A stretch of DNA of 64,000 bases from JBPRGG01 sp051418075 (GTDB lineage: Bacteria; Bacteroidota; Bacteroidia; Cytophagales; Cyclobacteriaceae): contig JBPRGG010000127.1 of NCBI GenBank assembly GCA_051418075.1, positions 38,298-102,297 on the forward strand, written 5' to 3'. The position numbers were made by a program, and so were the translations under genes. Positions 17,488 through 26,135 of this stretch are shown piece by piece. The notes below the pieces were generated by a model. That model had not been told where the DNA came from. It did no database searches and saw nothing but the letters and a program-made list of their open reading frames with translations. Each line of letters opens with the position of its first letter. Within the stretch, counting starts at the first letter, position 1.

Positions 17488-19002
17488 ATGAAAACAATAA
17501 TATTTTATAGGTTATCCTTTTTGTACTTAGTTTGCATTGGGCATATTTTATTTTTATCCAGTTGTGAGGAAAAACTGGATCAGGCTGAAATCAAGGCCCG
17601 TGAAATTAATGATCTCATTAATAATTTACAATATGATGCCAACCAATTATTAAATGTTCAGCCTACCGGAAGTGAAGCACAACTAAGAGCTGAAACAAAC
17701 AGTGAAAATCAAAGTCCTTATCGGCAGGGAGGGAGCCTGGTAACCTGTATAAAAAGAGACTATTCCTTAAAAACTAATTTTGAAGACGTAGCTATCTTGC
17801 GGCCCACTAATGGGATCATTTTTCCCGGTGCTTTGGTTATCGGCGACGAAAATATGCTGGATGGTGCTCCTACTCCCTTAATAGTGGACCGGGCTCCGGC
17901 TAACTTGCGGATAGACCTGCCGGGTATGGGGGAGGAAGGTAGTCTGGTAGTGGAAAATCCCAATAACAGTACAGTTGGAGCTGCCATCGATGATGCCCTT
18001 GACTGGTGGAATAATAATGCCTATCGTGAAGGTTATGTTAACCCAGCCTATATTTCCTATAAATCATCCAGTTCTTATTCCTCAGAACAACTTTCGCTGG
18101 ATGTAGGATTAAATGTGGCCTGGGCCACCGGAGATGTAGCTTCACAATTTAACTATACATCCAGTACTACCAAAAAAGTGGCTATGCTGGCTTTTAAGCA
18201 GGGGTTCTACTCTGTTACCCTAAATACTCCTGATTCACCCAGCCAGTTATTTGCTCCTGAAATTTCAGTAAGTGATTTGGAAAGTAAAATCAATAACAAT
18301 GCTCCCCCGGCCTATGTGCATTCTGTGATTTATGGTCGAATCATAATATTTAGGATGGAATCCACTACAGCTACCAGTAGTGCAGAATTGGCAATAGCAC
18401 TGGAATATGCTGCCGGTGTCACTGATGTTTCCGGCAGTACTGAAACGAAAATTAAAAGCATATTAGCTAATTCCTCCACCACTGTGGTTACAATTGGTGG
18501 CAATGCAGCAGTGGCTTCCGAAGCAGTGAGCGCTAAAAATAAAGGGGATCTGGATAAAATTATTAAAGGGGAAAATGCAGTGTACAGTAAGAATAATCCA
18601 GGTGTGCCTATTGCTTATACCATAAGGTATTTAAAAGACAATGAAATTGCAAAAATGGGTTATTCCACTGATTATTCTGTAACAGAATGTAGTAAATCCC
18701 TTGTCCCTGGCGCTCGTATCACTATTCAGAATGATGCGGGATATGTAGTAAGAGCTGTAGCACGCTATAAAGATGCCAATGGAGCTTCCAAAAGTAAATC
18801 TACCGGAAACTTCAGCGCCGGCTTTGTCAGGAGGTTAGATCTTCCGGCCGGAGCCCATGATATATCCTTAGACGTTGATTATAGAAGTGTGTTTGATTGG
18901 TTTGATTTATTTACTCATAAATTTAGTGTGCCTACCCAGCGATGTTATAAAACCTGGGGTACCTTATTTGATCGCAGATATGCTACTCAATCTTGTAATT
19001 AA
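17488..19002 (+). CDS. Cholesterol-dependent-cytolysin-like (thiol-activated cytolysin family) lipoprotein
   Basis: 504 aa. The signal ends FLSSCEEKL, a good lipobox. The core follows CDCs throughout: PGALVIGDENMLDGAPTPLI and RIDLPGM; the membrane-hairpin region YTSSTTKKVAMLAFKQGFYS; APPAYVHSVIYGR; PIAYTIRYLKDNEIA; and a C-terminal sandwich ending KTWGTLF, like SIWGTTLY of CDCs. The undecapeptide ECTGLAWEWWR is replaced by YRSVFDWFDLF (about residues 464-475), so the classic thiol and most tryptophans are gone. CDCs make large ring pores; this belongs with the diverged Bacteroidota CDC-like proteins, whose target is probably not plain cholesterol. The gene stands alone between terminators or convergent genes. 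Confidence 0.88.
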   Translation: MKTIIFYRLSFLYLVCIGHILFLSSCEEKLDQAEIKAREINDLINNLQYDANQLLNVQPTGSEAQLRAETNSENQSPYRQGGSLVTCIKRDYSLKTNFEDVAILRPTNGIIFPGALVIGDENMLDGAPTPLIVDRAPANLRIDLPGMGEEGSLVVENPNNSTVGAAIDDALDWWNNNAYREGYVNPAYISYKSSSSYSSEQLSLDVGLNVAWATGDVASQFNYTSSTTKKVAMLAFKQGFYSVTLNTPDSPSQLFAPEISVSDLESKINNNAPPAYVHSVIYGRIIIFRMESTTATSSAELAIALEYAAGVTDVSGSTETKIKSILANSSTTVVTIGGNAAVASEAVSAKNKGDLDKIIKGENAVYSKNNPGVPIAYTIRYLKDNEIAKMGYSTDYSVTECSKSLVPGARITIQNDAGYVVRAVARYKDANGASKSKSTGNFSAGFVRRLDLPAGAHDISLDVDYRSVFDWFDLFTHKFSVPTQRCYKTWGTLFDRRYATQSCN

Positions 19003-19015
19003 TTAGCAGGATACT

Positions 19016-21622
19016 TCATTTGTTTTGTATAAATTGACTTTCTGATTTCTCGTAGGCAAGCTCCAGTTTACGGGTGATATCCAATATTTGCAAAGAATCC
19101 TTTTCTGGTTTGCCGGATATGGTTTTATAAGCCTGGTCCAGCAACTGGATTGCAGCCTCATAATCATGCAAAGCCAGCAAACAAGCCCCTAGTTTTTGCT
19201 GGCTTTCTGTTACCCTTTCATCACCGGGGTCCAGGTTGTCTTTACGTATCTGGTAAGCCTGGGCCAACAGCTCTTTAGCTTGCCAAAGGTTGGTTTCACG
19301 CTGCATTAAAATTTCTCCCAATAGTTGTATACTACGGCTCAGGTAAACTGGATTTGAGGTAGAAATATCCAGATCCATAGTATAAGCCTCTCTGGCCAAT
19401 TGTTCTGCCTGTTCCACTTCGCCAACTCTTAAAAACAACTGCGCAAGCATATGGGTGGTGGCGCTTACATAAAAATGACCATCCGGTAAGATGGATTTAA
19501 AAATACGGATAACTTGCTGGTATAGATGAATAGCAGTCGAATCGTTTCCCAGTTGGTAATGAATGCGGGCCAGGTTGCTGAGGCTGGCATTGGTTTCAAT
19601 ATGTTCTTCTCCAAAAATTTGTTTTCTTTGTAGGTAAGATGCTTCAGCATAAGGAATGGCATCCTGATAAATTCCTTGGTTTTGTTTCAAACTAGACAAA
19701 TGATTTAATGTATAGGCAATCTGTTCATGGGGCGCTTCAAATAAGATTTCTTTCATAGCCAGTGATTTTAAATAATAATCTTCAGCTACATCAAAATTTT
19801 CCATCTTTCTGTTTACAGCGCCCAATAATTGAAGGTCATTAGCCAATTCTACCTGCGGAGCAGTCAAATATTGCTGGTGCATATCATAAGCCTTTCTGAA
19901 TAATGAATCCGCGATTTGATATTGCCGTTTTTCATAATAAATATTTCCCATATCCTGTATGAGCGACGAAAAAATCACCGGATCTTTGGTTCTTAGTTTC
20001 CGGTGCATTTCAAGACTGGATTCAAACCTTTTCAGGGCAGAATCTAACTGAAAATCATAAAGTTCCACTGTGCCTATTTCCTGCAAACTTCTGGCAATCT
20101 CAGCATGGGGGGCATCATATAAACTGTCCACCAGATGGTAGGCTACCCAACTTATGGAATCAGCTTCTCTCCATCTGCCCAGGGATAAAAAGATACTCGT
20201 AATTTCATTAAGTAGGGAAGCTTTAATGGCAGGTTGATCATTTAAACTTTCATTGATCTTTATCATCCCTTCTTCCAGCAATTGCAGAGCAGTAACAGTA
20301 TCTCCATTTACTTCATAGGGATCAGCTGTTTTAAAAATACTGGTTAGAAACTCTGTTACTTTGACAGCCTTGATGGCTTCATTCTGAGCCAGATTCCGTT
20401 GTTTTTTTACCTCCTGGGTATACAGGATGATTGTAATAGCCAACATCAGCAATCCTGTAACTACCGGTGTCACTATCTTATAATTTCTTTGTAAAAACTT
20501 TTTTAAAATATATGGCCAGCTGGGTTCAACCACCGACAGGGGAGAAGCATTTAGGAAGGCCTCAATGTCCCGTATTAAGGCATCTACAGAACTATACCTT
20601 TCTTCTGGAAGGGTTTTAGTAGCTTTTTGACAAATAGCTTCCAACTCCTGGGTGTTGGGATTCTTCCAGCTTTTTAAAGAAAATGTTCGTTTTAGTCTGG
20701 CAGAAGACTGAATCTGCCCATTTAGAATAGCTAGTTTCAATTGCCCGGGAGATTCAAACAGGGATTGAAAAGGGTGCTCTCCGGTAATTAGTTCATTCAA
20801 TATAATACCCAAAGAAAAAATATCTGAACTTGTGTCAAGTTCTTTTCCCTGGATCTGTTCCGGTGATGCATAAGCCAGGGTAAATCTCTTATTCTCACTT
20901 GATTGTTTATGGCTGTTTTTGGTTTGCAGAGGTTCTGTTATTCTGGCAATTCCAAAGTCAAGCACTTTTACCTGCCCTTCACGATCTACCAGGATATTTC
21001 CGGGTTTCAGGTCCAGATGGGCAATTAATTTATGATGAGCATGTTTAACCGCCTGGCAGATTTGCAGAAATACGGCCAGCCTTTCCTTTAAACTAAGTTG
21101 TCTTTCCTCACAATACTGGGTGACCATAGTCCCTTCCACAAACTCCATGGTAAAAAAAGGGATGCCATTTTCGGTGACACTTCCATCATATAATCGTGCA
21201 ATAAAGGGATGTTGCAGTTTGGCCAGGGTTTGCCGTTCTTTTTTAAAAAGGTGAATGATCTTTTCATCTACAAGCTCTGACCTGATCAATTTGAGGGCCA
21301 CAATTTGTTCAAATTCACCATCATCCCTTCTGGCCAGGTACACTGAAGCCATGGCTCCATGACCAATAAGTTTTTCAACCTGGTAAATACCAATCCGTGT
21401 TTGAATATCGCTGTCCTGTGAGAAGAAGTCTTCCAGCAGATCCATGCCGGAACCGGAGAATAGGGGATGCGGGTTTTTTTCCTCAAGTAGTAAGGCTTCC
21501 AATTCGGCTTTTAAAGCCGGGTCACTCTGATACAGATCATTCAGGTAATCCTCCTGCTCCCTATCCGACAAAGAAACCAGGTAATGGAAATGTTTTTCTA
21601 TAGCCGACCAGTTGGCATTCAT
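19016..21622 (-). CDS. Transmembrane Ser/Thr protein kinase with TPR repeats
   Basis: 868 aa from the ATG at 21622, one base after the sigma-factor stop; a longer frame overlaps that gene. The kinase domain (about 80-355) has the glycine loop GHGAMASVYLA, ALKLIRSE (catalytic Lys), HLDLKPGN, DFGIA and ASPEQIQGKELDTSSDIFSLG. The catalytic-loop HRD arginine is Leu (HLD), so it is a non-RD kinase. One membrane helix lies near 390-410. About ten TPR units follow (RSLQEIGTVELYDFQLDSAL, ALNHLSSLKQNQGIYQDAI and others). Kinase-TPR proteins next to ECF sigma factors are common in Bacteroidota and Planctomycetes; this one probably controls its sigma partner. Confidence 0.93.
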   Translation of the reverse strand: MNANWSAIEKHFHYLVSLSDREQEDYLNDLYQSDPALKAELEALLLEEKNPHPLFSGSGMDLLEDFFSQDSDIQTRIGIYQVEKLIGHGAMASVYLARRDDGEFEQIVALKLIRSELVDEKIIHLFKKERQTLAKLQHPFIARLYDGSVTENGIPFFTMEFVEGTMVTQYCEERQLSLKERLAVFLQICQAVKHAHHKLIAHLDLKPGNILVDREGQVKVLDFGIARITEPLQTKNSHKQSSENKRFTLAYASPEQIQGKELDTSSDIFSLGIILNELITGEHPFQSLFESPGQLKLAILNGQIQSSARLKRTFSLKSWKNPNTQELEAICQKATKTLPEERYSSVDALIRDIEAFLNASPLSVVEPSWPYILKKFLQRNYKIVTPVVTGLLMLAITIILYTQEVKKQRNLAQNEAIKAVKVTEFLTSIFKTADPYEVNGDTVTALQLLEEGMIKINESLNDQPAIKASLLNEITSIFLSLGRWREADSISWVAYHLVDSLYDAPHAEIARSLQEIGTVELYDFQLDSALKRFESSLEMHRKLRTKDPVIFSSLIQDMGNIYYEKRQYQIADSLFRKAYDMHQQYLTAPQVELANDLQLLGAVNRKMENFDVAEDYYLKSLAMKEILFEAPHEQIAYTLNHLSSLKQNQGIYQDAIPYAEASYLQRKQIFGEEHIETNASLSNLARIHYQLGNDSTAIHLYQQVIRIFKSILPDGHFYVSATTHMLAQLFLRVGEVEQAEQLAREAYTMDLDISTSNPVYLSRSIQLLGEILMQRETNLWQAKELLAQAYQIRKDNLDPGDERVTESQQKLGACLLALHDYEAAIQLLDQAYKTISGKPEKDSLQILDITRKLELAYEKSESQFIQNK

Positions 21623-21623
21623 C

Positions 21624-22157
21624 TCAGGCTTGCTTTTTAAGGAACACACCCAGCCAGGCTTTAGCCAATCTCCAGTCTCTCCTTACCGTTTCTTCTGACA
21701 CATCCAGGTATTTGGCTATTTCTTGATGTTTAAAACCACCGAAAAAATGGAATTCCACCACTTTGCTTTGTCTGTAATTGAGCTTTTTTAACTTGTGTAA
21801 GGCTTCATGTAAATTGATTATTTCTTCCGGTGTGGTCTGGAGAGGTAAATTCATATTTCCGTAGGTCATTCTGATCTGGTCTCCTCCTCTTTTTACCCTG
21901 TTTTTTGAGCGGGCATAGTTAATCAGGATCCTTCTCATTGTAACAGATGCTATTGCCAGAAAATGTGAAGTATTCTGATACCTGGCTTTGGTTTGATGGT
22001 ATAATTTATCATAAACTTCATGTACTAATCCAGTAGTATCAAGGGTGTGGTTGGCCCTCTCATAACCTAATTTTTTATGAGCAATAAGGTTGAGTTCCTG
22101 GTAACACTCCTGAAACATGTGTTTCAAATCAGCTATTGAAGTCTTCTCAGGAAGCAT
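21624..22157 (-). CDS. ECF-type RNA polymerase sigma factor (Ser/Thr-kinase-linked subfamily)
   Basis: 177 aa. Region 2 is at about 10-90 (LIAHKKLGYERANHTLDTTGLVHEVYDKL; FLAIASVTMRRILINYARSK) and region 4 at about 125-172 (LHKLKKLNYRQSKVVEFHFFGGFKHQEIAKYLDVSEETVRRDWRLAKAWL). The HTLDTTGLVHEVY segment is typical of the ECF group that pairs with protein kinases. The kinase gene follows one base later. The regulon is unknown; the cytolysin-like gene next door is only a guess. Confidence 0.93.
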   Translation of the reverse strand: MLPEKTSIADLKHMFQECYQELNLIAHKKLGYERANHTLDTTGLVHEVYDKLYHQTKARYQNTSHFLAIASVTMRRILINYARSKNRVKRGGDQIRMTYGNMNLPLQTTPEEIINLHEALHKLKKLNYRQSKVVEFHFFGGFKHQEIAKYLDVSEETVRRDWRLAKAWLGVFLKKQA

Positions 22158-22344
22158 ATTTACGGTTTTTTATTGAATGATGAATTCAATCCAAGTTGTA
22201 ACAACTTTATTGATAGCAAAGTTTCTTAAAATTAGGCAAATGTTTTATAAGTGGGATAAATTTTATTTGATCCAGGAAATATTTAAAATTAAATTTGGCA
22301 AATTTGGGGATAATGTGGTGTTTGAGTGCTTTTACTTACAATAG

Positions 22345-22587
22345 CTAAAGATCATCCTCAGGACATTCTCCTTCTTCCCAGGAGGTGAGACCAGCTTTTT
22401 CAGCAAAACAGGTGTTGGAATAGGTTTTGCCATCACAACCACATACGGGCTCATACAGCTGCATACAAGCCACATCAGGATCTATTTTTGATCCATCAAT
22501 ACAATCATTGTCTTCATTTTCACAGGCAGCTGCAGCTAGTCCTAATCCTAATACCAGGCCTAATATTTTTAAAGAATCATTCAACAT
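22345..22587 (-). CDS. Kazal-domain lipoprotein (protease inhibitor-like)
   Basis: 80 aa. The signal ends LGLAAAACENED (lipidated Cys). One Kazal domain follows: ACMQLYEPVCGCDGKTYSNTCFAEKAG...WEEGEC, with six cysteines in the Kazal pattern and the CDGxTYxNxC signature. Kazal domains inhibit serine proteases; the reactive-site region is ACMQLYEPVC. Single-Kazal lipoproteins are widespread in Bacteroidota with unproven targets. It is 12 bp downstream of tag on the same strand. Confidence 0.88.
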   Translation of the reverse strand: MLNDSLKILGLVLGLGLAAAACENEDNDCIDGSKIDPDVACMQLYEPVCGCDGKTYSNTCFAEKAGLTSWEEGECPEDDL

Positions 22588-22599
22588 AGAAAATCGTTT

Positions 22600-23172
22600 T
22601 TATGATATTAACTCCCGATGTCGATAACAGTTAAGGGTATGGTCATTTACCAGGCCACAAGCTTGCATATGGGCATAGATGATGGTGCTGCCCACAAATG
22701 AAAAACCCCTCTTTTTTAAATCACGGCTTAGTTGGTCTGAAGCAGCACTGGTAGCAGGTACAGATTGAAGACTTTCCCAATGGTTGACAATGGGTTTATG
22801 ATCCACAAAAGACCAGATATAGTGGTCGAAACTACCAAATTCATCCTGAATTTTCATGAATCTATCTGCATTATTTATAGCTGACCTGATCTTCAGTTTG
22901 TTCCTGATGATATTTGAGTTCTGCAGCAGAGTGTTTATTTGATTGTCGCCAAACTTTGCTACTTTTTCAGGGTCAAAATTGGCAAAGGCTTTCCTGTAAC
23001 CTTCTCTTTTACGGAGTACAGTACTCCAACTCAAGCCTGCCTGAGCACCTTCCAGGATCAGGAATTCAAAATGTATCTTGTCATCATGAACAGGAACACC
23101 CCATTCCTCATCATGGTAGGTAACATATTGAGGAAAGGTATTTTCAACCCAGGCACACCTTTGTAATTCCAT
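22600..23172 (-). CDS. tag: DNA-3-methyladenine glycosylase I
   Basis: 190 aa, full length. It removes 3-methyladenine from alkylated DNA. Conserved motifs: RCAWV near the N-terminus with the zinc Cys, YHDEEWGVP, FEFLILEGAQAGLSWSTVLRKREGYRKAF (helix-hairpin-helix enzyme core), KRGFSFVGSTIIYAHMQACGLVNDH. The Cys near residue 6 and the C-terminal His/Cys supply the zinc-snap ligands known for Tag. It begins 4 bp after the protease gene stop. Confidence 0.96.
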   Translation of the reverse strand: MELQRCAWVENTFPQYVTYHDEEWGVPVHDDKIHFEFLILEGAQAGLSWSTVLRKREGYRKAFANFDPEKVAKFGDNQINTLLQNSNIIRNKLKIRSAINNADRFMKIQDEFGSFDHYIWSFVDHKPIVNHWESLQSVPATSAASDQLSRDLKKRGFSFVGSTIIYAHMQACGLVNDHTLNCYRHRELIS

Positions 23173-23176
23173 TTGA

Positions 23177-24427
23177 CTAAATCAATCGTTTTAACCGAAA
23201 CACTTTTTTAATCATTCTGCCATCCCTCTCTATCCTCATCCGTATTTTTTTTTCTTCTTTTGAATTCAATATACTGTTAATATAATTAAGTTTCAGACCG
23301 GAATGATGATGCCCGTTGATGACTCGAATAATATCTCCTGGTTTTAACCCGATTTGGCTGGCGGGAGAATTGGATTTTACAGTTTCTATGGTAAAATCAT
23401 TCAGGTCTTCTCCAATGGCTTTTACTTCTAATCCACTCATATTGAACTCAAATGATTTGTTATATCCCCTTCCTTTCTTAAGATACATTTTTTCTTGGGA
23501 ATAATCAAAAATCACATTAAACCTGTTTAAAATCTCACCACCGATTGTACCTTCCCGCTCCACTGGTGGTAAGGAATCCAGGTAACTTTCCGGATCAGGA
23601 AATGAGGCAATTACATCGTCAAACACATATTCATCTAATTGCACTTCTTCCACCCTGCCAATCACGCCATTGATGACACCTCCCAATCCCCGACCTAGAT
23701 GTGCTTCAATGGTTTTATCCGGCACTCTCACGGGATTATCAGATTGCTGTTCCAGCAATAGGGCATGGCTGGCCCCTGTATCTACCAGAAACTTCCCATA
23801 AAATTTGGCTCCCATGTATTGATCAATACATACATTCACATAAGGTTTGGTATCTTCGATGGTCAGATCTAGTTCAGCAAATTTCTTTTTGGGCCGGAAA
23901 AACTCGTTTTTATGAAGAATTATAACGGTTTGGGCATAATTGATCTCAACTACAAAACGGGAAAACAACTCATAACCCAAAATACCATGAACTTCGGTAC
24001 CCAGGTAGTTGCTCAGTTGAAGGTAGTCTTCCTGCAGAACCAGCAGTGCTTGTCCACGGCCTACTACCCCAGGTAATTGCAGAGAAACATTGTTGGCCAC
24101 GTAGGCTTCAACCACCCTGCCATCACCAGGCCCTTTGATGACTAATTTGCGGTTGTAAGAAACATTCAAAATATCTGTCACCATTCTTTCCGTTAAAATG
24201 GCGGTTCTGATACCGGTATCAAGAATAAATTTAAGGGGTACCTTTCCATTTAGGGTTACTGGAACAACGATCAGGTTATTATAGATCTCGAATGGAATGA
24301 CAACCCGCTTTTTATTTTCTAAAAATTCAAAACCAAAGACCTGTCCGGCAGATTGATTTATAAAAAAGAATATAAATAAAATGCTTAAATATCTTCTGAT
24401 ATAAAATTCTGGATTTTTAAAGCTCAT
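23177..24427 (-). CDS. Retropepsin-like aspartyl protease with PDZ domain
   Basis: 416 aa with a signal peptide (about 1-28, SIFFFFINQSAGQ-like hydrophobic stretch). It has two retropepsin-like halves: LKFILDTGIRTAILTERM (about 65-82) and GKFLVDTGASHALLLEQ (about 210-226), each with a DTG/DTGA catalytic Asp. A PDZ domain (about 335-400, LKPGDIIRVINGHHHSGLKL) ends the protein. The layout is that of single-chain periplasmic aspartyl proteases found in Bacteroidota. Substrates are not known. tag follows 4 bp downstream, but no functional link is evident. Confidence 0.88.
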   Translation of the reverse strand: MSFKNPEFYIRRYLSILFIFFFINQSAGQVFGFEFLENKKRVVIPFEIYNNLIVVPVTLNGKVPLKFILDTGIRTAILTERMVTDILNVSYNRKLVIKGPGDGRVVEAYVANNVSLQLPGVVGRGQALLVLQEDYLQLSNYLGTEVHGILGYELFSRFVVEINYAQTVIILHKNEFFRPKKKFAELDLTIEDTKPYVNVCIDQYMGAKFYGKFLVDTGASHALLLEQQSDNPVRVPDKTIEAHLGRGLGGVINGVIGRVEEVQLDEYVFDDVIASFPDPESYLDSLPPVEREGTIGGEILNRFNVIFDYSQEKMYLKKGRGYNKSFEFNMSGLEVKAIGEDLNDFTIETVKSNSPASQIGLKPGDIIRVINGHHHSGLKLNYINSILNSKEEKKIRMRIERDGRMIKKVFRLKRLI

Positions 24428-24606
24428 AAGCGCTTCTGATTTAAGATAATAAAAAGAAAAATTATGGCATTTTTGTTTTTATTATTTCCCGACCTCACAT
24501 TGGCTTAAATTAATTAATTTTTTTAAGATTTTGCACATATTTTATAATAAAAAGTGTAAGGCGCATAATTCACTACTTTTATTATTACATTAACGTAAAG
24601 ATTGGG

Positions 24607-25413
24607 CTAAGAATTCATCTCCTGGTTGGCGGGAGGATTAAGGCCCATTTGTTTCCATAGCGGCTCTTGGTCTGTCTGAGGTTTGGATCGGCCCCACCCC
24701 AAAGGTACCAGCTTTTCCTTCACCTGGTGATATACCTCCGGTTGAACTCTTTGACTTACAGGCTGTAGAATATTTGCATTGTTTAGTGAGCGGTTTCTTA
24801 TCAAAGGCCTGATTTGAAAGCCATTCATTTTTTCTGATGCATATTTTTTATTCATGATGCCGATAATTTTCTGGTAACTGGTACTATTTTTCAACCATAT
24901 TTTTTGTTCATATTCTTCCAATACCAGCGGCATAAAATTTTGATTAAATGTGGACATTAAATGGTTGGGTGGCTGTAAAAGGATAGAAAATCCATACCAT
25001 AGTTGGTTCTGGGGGGCCTTCCATTGTTGCCAGATTCCGGCCATGGCAAATAATCTTTGATCCTGCACATAAATCAGATAAGGAACCTGTTCAGACCAAA
25101 TAAAGAAGCAGTTAGCCCATACCAGGCATCTGTTTTGCCTGATCATTTGTAGTAAAGGTACTTTTACTTTTTTTGAAAGCTTCCAGTGTTGAAGCATGTT
25201 TTCCACCCGTATGGCATAGTAAGGTTTGGAATTGGGATAAATCCTGCTGCCCCAGGGGTATCCTTCAATCAGAGTTGGCTGTTGATTGGTTGTAACAGGT
25301 AATATTTTGTCATAATAAGCATGATAGACTGGTTGGTATTCATAATCCAGGGTTGCGTTCAACAACTTACCAAACGCTCTTGGTTTGGTGGCAATGGTAT
25401 ATCCCTGTATCAT
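24607..25413 (-). CDS. Catalytically dead SRAP (HMCES/YedK-like) paralogue
   Basis: 268 aa. The fold of the next gene is recognisable: start MIQGYT against MCGRYT, YPWGSRIYP against HWGLVPFW, NRCLVWANCFFIW against RRCLVVADGFYEW, FAMAGIW against FAFAGIW, and FMPLVLE against RMPVILK. All four active residues of SRAP are lost: Cys2 is Ile, the NARAET Asn aligns with Ala67, the YEW Glu is Ile105, and the His of HDRMP is Gln or Asn. It therefore cannot form the thiazolidine crosslink to abasic sites in the known way. A basic C-terminal extension of about 50 residues (WGRSKPQTDQEPLWKQ) is unlike the canonical copy. It follows the active gene by 4 bp, suggesting a complex or DNA-binding helper. Confidence 0.75.
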   Translation of the reverse strand: MIQGYTIATKPRAFGKLLNATLDYEYQPVYHAYYDKILPVTTNQQPTLIEGYPWGSRIYPNSKPYYAIRVENMLQHWKLSKKVKVPLLQMIRQNRCLVWANCFFIWSEQVPYLIYVQDQRLFAMAGIWQQWKAPQNQLWYGFSILLQPPNHLMSTFNQNFMPLVLEEYEQKIWLKNSTSYQKIIGIMNKKYASEKMNGFQIRPLIRNRSLNNANILQPVSQRVQPEVYHQVKEKLVPLGWGRSKPQTDQEPLWKQMGLNPPANQEMNS

Positions 25414-25417
25414 TATA

Positions 25418-26071
25418 TCAGGCCACCCTTTTAATTAGATCAGGAGATTTATTATGGGCATTACCAACTGCTCTGGACACCTGGTAAGCCTTCATCAAAT
25501 CAGCCGGGTAAGGGATAAGAAAGTCCTGGATTTCCTGCAGGTCCAGATTGTGATCCAGCCATCTGGTCTCGTTTTCAGGTTTTAAAATGACAGGCATCCG
25601 GTCATGAATATCCTTCACCAATTCATTGGCCTCGGTAGTAATAATTGAAAAAGAATGCAGTTGAAGGTCCTGGTTATATTCCCAGATACCGGCAAAAGCA
25701 TAAGGCTCTTCATCCTGCAAGGTGATCCGGTACGGTTGTTTCTGGTGATTATCCAGCTTTTTCCATTCATAAAATCCGTCAGCCACTACCAGGCAACGCC
25801 GCCGCTGCAGGGCATGCTTATAAGATGATTTTTCCAGGATGGTTTCAGCCCGGGCATTGATCATTTTATATCCTATTTTCTTGTCTTTGGCCCAAAAAGG
25901 AACCAGTCCCCAATGGAAATAATTTAACTGATTGGGATCCTGATTGGTAATAACCGGTAGTTTTTCAGAGGGGGCACTATTATAACTTTTTTGATAAATA
26001 TCATCCAGAACCACCTTAAACCGGCGATGCAATTCCACCATATCAATTTGTACTGTATATCTGCCACACAT
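25418..26071 (-). CDS. SOS response-associated peptidase family protein (SRAP, YedK/HMCES)
   Basis: 217 aa. It has all active residues: MCGRYT with Cys2 (exposed by Met removal), Asn72 in INARAET, Glu102 in FYEWKK, and His156 in HDRMP. This family caps abasic sites in single-stranded DNA by a covalent thiazolidine bond to Cys2 and so protects replication forks. It is the first of a tandem pair with the dead paralogue (4-bp gap). Nothing in its leader suggests LexA control that I can identify. Confidence 0.95.
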   Translation of the reverse strand: MCGRYTVQIDMVELHRRFKVVLDDIYQKSYNSAPSEKLPVITNQDPNQLNYFHWGLVPFWAKDKKIGYKMINARAETILEKSSYKHALQRRRCLVVADGFYEWKKLDNHQKQPYRITLQDEEPYAFAGIWEYNQDLQLHSFSIITTEANELVKDIHDRMPVILKPENETRWLDHNLDLQEIQDFLIPYPADLMKAYQVSRAVGNAHNKSPDLIKRVA

Positions 26072-26135
26072 ATGTAAATAATTTTAACAAAAATACTAAA
26101 AAAATTGGTAACGCAAAAGACTGTTTTATAGAATT

